Program-made: the position numbers and the translations under genes
The notes under the pieces: model-generated
What the model saw: only the letters and a program-made list of their open reading frames with translations
What the model was told of the DNA's origin: nothing
Database searches by the model: none
Origin: DASPTT01 sp035623275
Lineage (GTDB): Bacteria; Actinomycetota; Acidimicrobiia; Acidimicrobiales; UBA8190
Reading direction: 5' to 3'
Assembly (NCBI GenBank): GCA_035623275.1
Contig: DASPTT010000127.1
Span: forward strand, 1-64,000
Length of the DNA stretch: 64,000 nt
Shown: piece by piece, positions 58,401 through 64,000 of the stretch
Numbering within the stretch: the first letter of the stretch is position 1
How the letters are laid out: every line of letters begins with the position of its first letter

Positions 58401-60004
58401 ACGCTCATCAGCCGGGCGATCGGGGCCAGCGCGGCCCAGTTCATCGTCCCCTGCTGCAGTGGGTTGTCCAGGGCGTAGAGGAGGTCGGCCGTCGCCTGCG
58501 ACCCCTGGATGAGCTGCTCCCTGGTGACGAAGGGCCGCGTCAGCAGCGCGGGCCAGATGGGGTCGACGGTGTCGCCGTAGCGATACGCCGCGAAGTTGTT
58601 CCCCGGGAGCGCGTACACGCGGGTGCCGGGATTGCCGGCGTTCAGACGGGCGGCCGCCGCGGCCGTGTAGGCGGGCAGCGAGGCGGGTTGCGAGAATTGC
58701 GAGATCACGGTGCGCCCCGCCAGCAGGGGCGCGTCGGCGGCCAGCACCAGGGCGCCGATCGTCACCGCGCTCAGGACGCCGGCGCGGGTGAAGCGCCGCG
58801 CCAGCGCGGCGACCCCCGCACCGAGGAGCATGGCCAGCGCGAGCACGACGACGGGGGTGGCGCGGTCGGTCGAGCGCAACGCGAACCCCGCCGTCGTCTT
58901 GGTCATGACGGCCTTGGCCAGCGACCCCACCGCGGTCGGGTCGTCGAAGGGGTGGGCCGCCACCGACAGGGTCATTCCCACGACGAGGAGGACGACGAAA
59001 TAGGCGCGGGCGCGCCAGCGGGTGCACGCGGCGGCGACGAACGCGGCGACCGGCGCGAGGTAGGTCAACGCCAGGAGCCAGAGCTTCTCGGTGAACTCCT
59101 GGGCCGCCGCCGTCCACAGGCCGAGGCGGTCCGCGCCGTAGAAGTACCAGTAGCCCAGCCCCCGGATCACCTCGGATGCGGCGGTGGTCGAGCTCGTCGC
59201 CTGGACCGACTCGGTGTACTTGAGGATGTTGATGCCGTAGGCGCCTTCGACCACGAGGCCCGAGATCCACCACAGGGACCCCAGGACGGTCAGGACGCCG
59301 GCGCGCCAGAACGTCCGCCAGGCCTGCGCTCCCGTCGCCTCGCGGGTGACGAACACGGCGTAGGGGAGCCACAGCAGCGGGGCGACACCCACGTAGACGA
59401 GCGAGCTGGCGTTGATGCCGCCGACGAGGGCGACGGTCAGGGCGAACGCGGCCGGGTACTTCCATCCCGGGCGCCGCAACGCCTGCACGATGAAGCCCAC
59501 CATCCACGGCAGACCGGCGAAAGGGAGCAGGAGGACCGAGACGCGGCCCGCGTACTGCATGACGTAGGGGGTGAAGGCGTAGGCGACCGCGGCCACCAGG
59601 CGGCCCACGCCGTGGATGCCGAAGAGGGTGCAGAGATAGAGGACGCCGGCCGCCGCCGCGAAGAGGATCGAGCCCAGCCACAGCCGCTGCGCCACCCAGA
59701 CGGGAAGGTGGACCGCCGCGGTGGCCCAGTAGAAGGGCCCCATCGGCAGCAGGTACCCGATCTTCTGGTGGGTGACGGTGCCCAGGGCGACGTCGGGGTC
59801 CCACATGGAGACCGCCGAGCGCAGCCACTTGCCGGGGTCGAGGTACAGGTAGGTCTTGGTGTCGTCGGAGACCACGCCCGGCTTGGTGAGGAGCATCGGG
59901 ACGTAGGCCAGGACCGCCACCAGGGCATAGGCGAGCGGCCCGCGGGCGAGACTCGACACCCTGTCCGCCCACGTGGGCGCGCGGTCACGGGAGTCGGCAG
60001 GCAT
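55472..60004 (-). CDS. aftD: AftD-like alpha-(1->3)-arabinofuranosyltransferase (DUF3367)
   Basis: 1510 residues. N-terminal GT-C domain with about 11 TMs. The first outer loop LTKPGVVSDDTKTYLYLDPG has the acidic catalytic pair (DD), and MWDPDVALGTVTHQKIGYLL matches AftD/DUF3367. A large extracytoplasmic part contains at least two discoidin (F5/8-type) carbohydrate-binding domains (RPANAIDGDLRTAWETE, AYATLDHDPTTAWDPGLGI) and a terminal TM segment (VVSALTLAACAAMVGYALVQ). In mycobacteria AftD transfers arabinose from DPA to arabinogalactan/lipoarabinomannan. Polymer identity here is unknown. Confidence 0.87.
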   Translation of the reverse strand: MPADSRDRAPTWADRVSSLARGPLAYALVAVLAYVPMLLTKPGVVSDDTKTYLYLDPGKWLRSAVSMWDPDVALGTVTHQKIGYLLPMGPFYWATAAVHLPVWVAQRLWLGSILFAAAAGVLYLCTLFGIHGVGRLVAAVAYAFTPYVMQYAGRVSVLLLPFAGLPWMVGFIVQALRRPGWKYPAAFALTVALVGGINASSLVYVGVAPLLWLPYAVFVTREATGAQAWRTFWRAGVLTVLGSLWWISGLVVEGAYGINILKYTESVQATSSTTAASEVIRGLGYWYFYGADRLGLWTAAAQEFTEKLWLLALTYLAPVAAFVAAACTRWRARAYFVVLLVVGMTLSVAAHPFDDPTAVGSLAKAVMTKTTAGFALRSTDRATPVVVLALAMLLGAGVAALARRFTRAGVLSAVTIGALVLAADAPLLAGRTVISQFSQPASLPAYTAAAAARLNAGNPGTRVYALPGNNFAAYRYGDTVDPIWPALLTRPFVTREQLIQGSQATADLLYALDNPLQQGTMNWAALAPIARLMSVGDVLVQYDQANERYGTPEPLALAHDLSTVPPGLAAPVTFGTPTLNVPTIPVLDETAFGLPQSEAPPPPLASYAVPGTRPLVRAEPLQGALVVDGDAVGLVQAAGLGRLSGDPTVFYAASLASAPGLAHQVLGPGSQLVVTDSNRKQAFEWNSLLENVGYTQTASEHQSAFESNYPDMAVFPGAPTSAQTTTVLGGDVASVSASAYGTAYTLRPEFRPANAIDGDLRTAWETEGTAGFPVGQWWQVTLKAPTTAGAVTLTQPQTSTTAPWLTNQWITKVTLSFDGGHPVTVDLGAASRGPGGETVVFPTRTFRTLRITIDGTNLASHGSVPPGSSLVGFAEVGIHDVHVAQVVSLPTDLLDKLGTASTAHRLTFVLTRDRVAPVPPRSDPEPAMTRQFTLPASRTFSVSGTARISTLVPDATVAALVGLPASPGSSSPGSAASPAAPTATVVAATSSSRLPGDLQATAYATLDHDPTTAWDPGLGIDALDHPWLAYTFDRPVTLDHLDLLVASDAQHSVPTAVTVTGDSGSTVVPLAPIPTTPGRGSQTTVHVSFPPVTGTHLRITFSAIAVRTTQSYETSLVTGLPIAVAEVTIPGVASPAMPATIPSPCRSDLLRIDGRPVSVEVSGSTAAALGGSGLAVTPCGADAGGLTLGPGPHLLEAADGAGTGVDLDQLVLDSAPGGGPEPAGSSAPGPGTGAGTPAPATDPAGPQVTVTSRTATTIRLRVRGATSPFLLVLGESLNTGWQASVDGGPGLGDPVLVDGYANGWELTRADLSAAHGGTLDVTLRFAPQRLVDVSLVVSALTLAACAAMVGYALVQERRARRSGAGPAPAVPAAEVPGLVSPLAAGRPSASAMRTIVGTVLAGACAWALGGWLAGVLVAACVALAMTTRRGGVLLRAGSAVMLAAAAAAVVGLQALDHFHGNAGWPGFFDVASAMVWAAVLLLGADAGLEMVRDVRAGRARRAGRGARPPG

Positions 60005-60076
60005 GCAGGGGCCCGAGCATAGGGGTGGCCCCGGTTGGCGCCGGGGCGCGTGGGGACGCGGACCGGAGGTGGTCCG

Positions 60077-61528
60077 CTACGACCAGTGGGTGCCGGTGTC
60101 CGGCGGGGTGGGCGCGGCGGCCTCGACGGTGACCGGTTCGAGCCCTCTGGCGGCCGCGCGCCGTCGGCCACGCTCGGTCAGCAGGGCGACGCCGGCCGCT
60201 CCGAGCACCAGCAGGAGGGCGATCCACGTGCCGGCACCGCCCGCCGCGCCGTGGCCACGACGGCCCGTGGCGCTCGCTTCGAGGCGCGGCGTCGTGGTGG
60301 ACGACGTCGCGCTCGGGGAGGCGGCGGGGGGCGGTGCCGTGGACGTCGTGGCGGGTGCTGCGGCCGACCCCGTGCGCGTCGCCCCGCCGTAGCTCGAGAC
60401 GCCCGTCGTGTGGCCGGCACCCGCGGGCGCCACCGCTGGCGGCGGGCCGGGCAGCGGTGGTCCGATCTGGTCGGCCAATGCCATCGCCGCGCCGGCGTCG
60501 ACCTCGCCCGCGCAGCCGCTGCAGGACACCGATCGGTTGGCCGTCTGGAGGAGCACCTGGACGGCCTGCGCCGGGCTCAGGCCGCGTCCGAGCAGCAGGG
60601 CGAGCGTGCCGGTGACGAAGGGCGTCGCCATGGACGTGCCCTCCAGGGTGGCGTAGCAGTTGGTGGCGTCGGCCGCCGTCCAGTACGTCGAGAGGATCTC
60701 GTTCTCGTCGGCCGTGCCGCAGGCCGGGGTGGTCGGGTTGTCGTCGCCCCCCGGTGCGGCGATCCCCCATTTGGCATTGCCCGGCTGGGAGGAGTAGCTG
60801 GCCAGCTCGCCCGCTCTGCCGGTGGCGGCGACGATCACCGCGTCGGTGTCTCCGTACCCGGCCGGGGCGATCAACGTGCCGCCGTTGTTGCCGGCGGCGA
60901 TGACAGGGATGGCACCCGCGTTCCACGCCGCGTCGGCCGCCGCCTCCAGCACCGAGGCGTTGCACCCGCCGAGGACGCAGTCGATCCCCCCGAAGCCCGG
61001 GTCGCTGCCGATGCTCAGGTTCACCACCCGGGCGCCGTGCTCGACCACCCAGGCGATGCCCCCGGCCACGTCCTCGAGGGTCCCGGAGCCGCTGGAGTCG
61101 AGCGCCTTGGCCACGACGAGGTCGGCTTGCGGTGCCACGCCCGACACCCCGATGCCCCGGGCCGCAGCGATGCCGGCCACGTGGGTGCCGTGCCCCTCGT
61201 CGTCGGCCCCGCCGGCGACACATGCAGCGGGGTTGCCGTTCGACCCGATGCAGTCGGCGCTGGCCACGATCTTGCCCGAGAGGTCCTGCTGGGCCGGGTC
61301 GACGCCCGTGTCGACGATCCCGATGGTGACGCCCGTGCCCGTGCCCGACGCCCACGCCGCCTGGGCGTGGATCTGGTCGAGGCCCCATTGGTAGGAGGCG
61401 TAGGCGGCCTGCGCGCCGGCCGGTCGGGCGATCGCCACGGTGCCGAGCGACGCGGCCGCGACGGCGCCGGCCATGACGGCACGGCGCAGGCGGACACGGC
61501 GGGAGCGGTTCTCCCTGGGGGCGACCAT
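60077..61528 (-). CDS. Membrane-anchored subtilisin-family (S8) protease
   Basis: 483 residues. Signal peptide (AVMAGAVAAASLGTVAIARP), catalytic triad IGIVDTGVDP (Asp73), GHGTHVAG (His113), EGTSMATP (Ser299), oxyanion AAGNNGG. A Ser/Thr/Pro linker and a C-terminal TM (TWIALLLVLGAAGVALLTER) with a basic tail hold it to the membrane, like mycosins. But no ESX genes are present and the domain is otherwise a generic subtilase. There is almost no propeptide between signal peptide and catalytic domain. Confidence 0.88.
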   Translation of the reverse strand: MVAPRENRSRRVRLRRAVMAGAVAAASLGTVAIARPAGAQAAYASYQWGLDQIHAQAAWASGTGTGVTIGIVDTGVDPAQQDLSGKIVASADCIGSNGNPAACVAGGADDEGHGTHVAGIAAARGIGVSGVAPQADLVVAKALDSSGSGTLEDVAGGIAWVVEHGARVVNLSIGSDPGFGGIDCVLGGCNASVLEAAADAAWNAGAIPVIAAGNNGGTLIAPAGYGDTDAVIVAATGRAGELASYSSQPGNAKWGIAAPGGDDNPTTPACGTADENEILSTYWTAADATNCYATLEGTSMATPFVTGTLALLLGRGLSPAQAVQVLLQTANRSVSCSGCAGEVDAGAAMALADQIGPPLPGPPPAVAPAGAGHTTGVSSYGGATRTGSAAAPATTSTAPPPAASPSATSSTTTPRLEASATGRRGHGAAGGAGTWIALLLVLGAAGVALLTERGRRRAAARGLEPVTVEAAAPTPPDTGTHWS

Positions 61529-61601
61529 GCACCGGGAGAACGAGGCGCACCGTCGAACCTTGCATGAACGCGGCTCGGAGCGTCCATCCCAGAGGTGATA
61601 T

Positions 61602-61615
61602 CGAACGGACGTTCG
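61602..61615. promoter_or_regulatory. LexA (SOS) box
   Basis: CGAAC-GGAC-GTTCG, a perfect match to the Gram-positive/mycobacterial SOS box CGAAC-N4-GTTCG. It lies immediately upstream of the -10 TACCAT (61617-61622) of the radical SAM gene, where bound LexA would block RNA polymerase. Confidence 0.8.
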
Positions 61616-61616
61616 C

Positions 61617-61622
61617 TACCAT
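61617..61622 (+). promoter_or_regulatory. -10 box of leaderless radical SAM gene
   Basis: TACCAT ending 6 nt before the GTG at 61629 and one base after the LexA box. Confidence 0.6.
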
Positions 61623-61628
61623 GGTCCC

Positions 61629-62741
61629 GTGGCCGGCGCGCACTCCCCGTCTCGAGACGACGGTGCTGCGCCGGCGGCCGCCGGGTCGTTCCCGTGGCGG
61701 CTGGCCGAGGACGACGGAGGCCAGCCCATGCTCTTCGACGAGTCGGCGTTCGTCGAGCGGCACCTCGGCGTGGGGGAGTACCGCGGGCTCGAGTTCATCC
61801 ATGTGCGTGCCCGCACGATCGTCAACGAGGTCCGCAATTCCCCCTTCGACTTCCGCTTCACCATCAACACCTACCGGGGTTGCTCCCACGCATGCAGTTA
61901 CTGCTTCGCACGACCGACCCACACGTACCTCGGGCTGGGCGCGGGAGAGGACTTCGAGCGCAGGATCGTCGTCAAGGTCAACGCCGTGGAGCTGCTGCGG
62001 GCAGAGCTGCGCGCCCCGCGCTGGTCGGGCGAGGGGATCGCCATGGGGACCAACACCGACCCCTACCAGCGCTGCGAGGGCCGGTACCACCTGACGCGCG
62101 GCATCGTCGAGGAGCTCGGGCGCGCCCGCAACCCGTTCTCGATCCTGACCAAGTCCACCCTCATCCTGCGCGACCTCGACGTCCTGCAGGCCGCAGCGGC
62201 GCGCACCGACGTTCGTTGCGCAGTGTCCATCGGCACCCTCGACGACGAGGTCTGGCGGCGCACGGAACCGGGGGCACCGCGACCGCGCCTCCGGGTGGAG
62301 GCAGTGCGCCGGCTCGTCGACGCCGGTGTCACCACCGGCGTGCTGGTGGCACCCGTGATCCCCGGTCTGTCGGACGACCCCCCGCACGTGGAAGAGGTGG
62401 TCTCCGCGTGCACCGCCGCGGGCGCGGCCTGGGTCACTGCCATCCCCTTGCACCTGCGGCCGGGGGTCAAGGAGCATTTCCTGTCGACCACGGCCCGTCA
62501 GGACCCCGCCCTGGCTGCTTTCCTGGCCCGGTGCTACCGGGGTGCGTACCTGCCCAGGGACGAGCAGGCGGTCATCGCCGAGCGGGTGCGGGTCGTCCTG
62601 GGCCGGACCCGGTGGCGCTCGGGCGCACCCTCCACGACCCGACGGGCGGCCCGGCCGGCTCGCCGGGCGGTGCCCGGCGCGGACGAGGGGCCCGGGCCCG
62701 GCATCTCCCAGCCCGAGTTGGGTCTCGGCTTCGGTCCCTGA
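61629..62741 (+). CDS. Rv2578c-like radical SAM protein (SplB-related), SOS-controlled
   Basis: 370 residues. Radical SAM cluster TYRGCSHACSYCFARP (Cys85, 89, 92: CX3CX2C). SplB-like flanks: NEVRNSPFDFRFTIN, GTNTDPYQRCEGRYHLTRGI, FSILTKSTLILRDLDVLQ. The C-terminus is basic (RRAARPARRAVP) and may bind DNA. It matches the Rv2578c family, annotated as related to spore photoproduct lyase; the LexA box argues for a DNA-damage role. GTG start, no ribosome-binding site, leaderless geometry. Confidence 0.9.
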   Translation: MAGAHSPSRDDGAAPAAAGSFPWRLAEDDGGQPMLFDESAFVERHLGVGEYRGLEFIHVRARTIVNEVRNSPFDFRFTINTYRGCSHACSYCFARPTHTYLGLGAGEDFERRIVVKVNAVELLRAELRAPRWSGEGIAMGTNTDPYQRCEGRYHLTRGIVEELGRARNPFSILTKSTLILRDLDVLQAAAARTDVRCAVSIGTLDDEVWRRTEPGAPRPRLRVEAVRRLVDAGVTTGVLVAPVIPGLSDDPPHVEEVVSACTAAGAAWVTAIPLHLRPGVKEHFLSTTARQDPALAAFLARCYRGAYLPRDEQAVIAERVRVVLGRTRWRSGAPSTTRRAARPARRAVPGADEGPGPGISQPELGLGFGP

Positions 62742-62799
62742 TCGGCCAGCGGCCCGCCGGCGGCGGTGATCGGCGCGAAGGCTGCGAGGTGGCCGGGGG

Positions 62800-62997
62800 T
62801 CAGGCGATGTGGACGCCGCGGATGCGGATCACGGGGTTGTCGTGGCGGGCACAGCGATCGCTCTCGTTGTAGATGGACAGGATCGTCGTGCACCCCGGCT
62901 CACGGCACACCCGGCCCTTGCGCTGGGCCCTCGGTGCGCGCTGCCAGCTCGTGCAGGACATCCCGCCGATTGCCTCCTGCCCCGATGCTTCGCGCAT
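62800..62997 (-). CDS. Small zinc-finger-like protein
   Basis: 65 residues from ATG 62997 (MREASGQEAIGGMSCTSWQR); a shorter start at the second Met is possible. CREPGCTTILSIYNESDRCARH gives C-x4-C-x12-C-x2-H, a likely zinc site; such small proteins are common in actinobacteria. GGTGGAG lies just upstream. Function unknown. Confidence 0.7.
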   Translation of the reverse strand: MREASGQEAIGGMSCTSWQRAPRAQRKGRVCREPGCTTILSIYNESDRCARHDNPVIRIRGVHIA

Positions 62998-63129
62998 GCT
63001 CCACCCCCGCACGCCCAGGACGGCGGTACCCCGCCGCCGGGCCGTCGGGCGACGGCCTGGTGCCACTATCCCCGACGCCCCTCGCGGGAAACAGGGTCGG
63101 AAGTCCCACCTCGCCCCGGGACCGGGGCG

Positions 63130-64000
63130 TCACGTCTCGATCAGGCGGCCGTGGAGGTAGTCGTCGTAGGCACCGAGGTCGAGCAGGCCGTGGCCGGAGT
63201 AGGAGAAGAGGATGACGCGGGGCTCGCCCGCCTCCTTGGCGGCGAGGGCCTCGTCGATCACGGCGCGGATCGCGTGCGCCGTCTCGGGCGCGGGGATCGG
63301 GCCCTGCGTGCGCGCGAACTGCACGGCGGCCTCGAACACCTTCCCCTGGGGGTACGCCGCCGCCCGCATGCGCCCGTCGCGCACCAGGTTGCAGATGATC
63401 GGCGCGTCGCCGTGGTAGCGCAGGCCGCCGGCGTGGATGGGCGGCGGCACGAAGTCGTGGCCCAACGTGAACATGGGCAGCAGGGGCGTCATGCCGGCGG
63501 TGTCGCCGAAGTCGTAGTCGAAGCGGCCTTCGGTGAGGGTGGGGCACGACGACGGCTCCACCGCCAGCAGGTCCACGTCCGCGTCGGGCACGAAGGGGAG
63601 GGCGATCCCGCCGAAGTTGGAACCGCCGCCGCACGAGCCCACCACCAGATCGACGTGCCCCTCGCCGGCCTGCTCGAGCTGGGAGCGGGCCTCGAGGCCG
63701 ATGACGGTCTGGTGGAGCAGCACGTGGTTGAGGACCGAGCCGAGCGCGTAGTGCGTGTCCGGGCGTGCGACCGCGTCGCGCACCGCGTCGCTGATGGCGG
63801 TCCCGAGCGACCCTGGATGGCCCGCGTCGTCGACGGGGGAGGGCTCGACGTCGCCACCCCAGGTCTCCATCATCACCCGCCGGTACGGCTTCTGCTCGTA
63901 CGAGGCGCGCACCATGTAGACCTTGCACTCCAGGCCGTAGAGGGCCGACGCGTAGCAGAGCGCGCTGCCCCACTGGCCCGCCCCCGTCTCGGTCGACAGG
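63130..64000 (-). CDS. TrpB2-like PLP enzyme (N-terminus beyond right edge)
   Basis: 289 C-terminal residues; the frame is open at the right edge. STETGAGQWGSALCYASALY, SVLNHVLLHQTVIGLEARSQ and VVGSCGGGSNFGGIALPFVP (PLP-phosphate GGGSN loop) identify the TrpB2 class of tryptophan synthase beta-like proteins, longer than TrpB1. The PLP lysine lies outside the window. No trpA is visible. TrpB2 can condense indole with serine or phosphoserine; the role here is uncertain. Confidence 0.88.
   Translation of the reverse strand, partial: LSTETGAGQWGSALCYASALYGLECKVYMVRASYEQKPYRRVMMETWGGDVEPSPVDDAGHPGSLGTAISDAVRDAVARPDTHYALGSVLNHVLLHQTVIGLEARSQLEQAGEGHVDLVVGSCGGGSNFGGIALPFVPDADVDLLAVEPSSCPTLTEGRFDYDFGDTAGMTPLLPMFTLGHDFVPPPIHAGGLRYHGDAPIICNLVRDGRMRAAAYPQGKVFEAAVQFARTQGPIPAPETAHAIRAVIDEALAAKEAGEPRVILFSYSGHGLLDLGAYDDYLHGRLIET

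Noticed and set aside
55082..60022. 1646-codon open frame on the plus strand opposite aftD
   Set aside because: Gly/Arg/Val-rich low-complexity translation; the minus strand encodes a coherent AftD-like protein with TM and discoidin motifs.
60077..61528. Mycosin of an ESX/type VII system
   Set aside because: The protease has the signal peptide-S8-TM layout, but no eccB/C/D/E, WXG100 or PE/PPE genes are nearby.

Overview
The window is GC-rich, gene-dense chromosomal DNA of an actinobacterium. Supporting families are DUF2505, DUF1876, DUF2510, a deazaflavin (F420)-type nitroreductase, an AftD-like arabinofuranosyltransferase, an LpdA-like flavoprotein, an actinobacterial-type LexA box and an Rv2578c-like radical SAM protein. 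Many genes also look leaderless. The exact class is not fixed by the sequence; a deep-branching group such as Acidimicrobiia is possible, but that is a guess. There are no rRNA or tRNA genes, CRISPR arrays, transposases or phage genes, so this looks like ordinary chromosome rather than a mobile island.

Layout: 1-7.9 kb holds small single genes (a winged-helix/coiled-coil protein cut by the left edge, an SDR, DUF2505, two SnoaL-like proteins, RidA, DUF1876) and an ABC exporter. 7.9-11.5 kb holds a nitroreductase, a CBS-BON protein and a DrrAB-type exporter. 11.5-18.1 kb is a looser region of secreted, membrane and small unknown proteins, with microrepeats and a possible small RNA. 18.1-20.5 kb is a tightly overlapping three-gene operon starting with an EAL-domain protein. 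20.7-25.7 kb holds an alcohol dehydrogenase/carboxymuconolactone decarboxylase pair, DinB, a GH16 glycosidase, an HhH-GPD-like protein and a tyrosine phosphatase. 25.7-43.1 kb is an envelope region: DUF4012, two acyltransferase-3/SGNH proteins, two large polytopic membrane proteins, a beta-propeller, a CAP-domain protein and LpdA. 43.3-48.8 kb holds Hsp20 and a six-gene group 3b-type [NiFe] hydrogenase operon in the order hydB-cNMP-hydG-hydD-hydA-protease. 48.9-64 kb holds two MFS transporters, PEP synthase, a nitroreductase, a flavodoxin-like protein, the giant AftD-like protein, a subtilase, a LexA-controlled radical SAM protein and a TrpB2-like protein cut by the right edge.

Two themes run through the window. 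First, several genes are of types that mycobacteria place in the DosR hypoxia/dormancy programme: DUF1876, a CBS hypoxic-response-like protein, nitroreductases, Hsp20, group 3b hydrogenase and a PEP-utilising dikinase. Palindromes of the form GGGNC-N4-GNCCC, the DevR/OsdR type, lie in five intergenic regions. Second, about a dozen transcription units have a TANNNT-like box ending 6-7 nt before the start codon, the signature of leaderless transcription. Many operons are translationally coupled through 4-nt or 14-nt overlaps, and four convergent gene pairs overlap at their stop codons.
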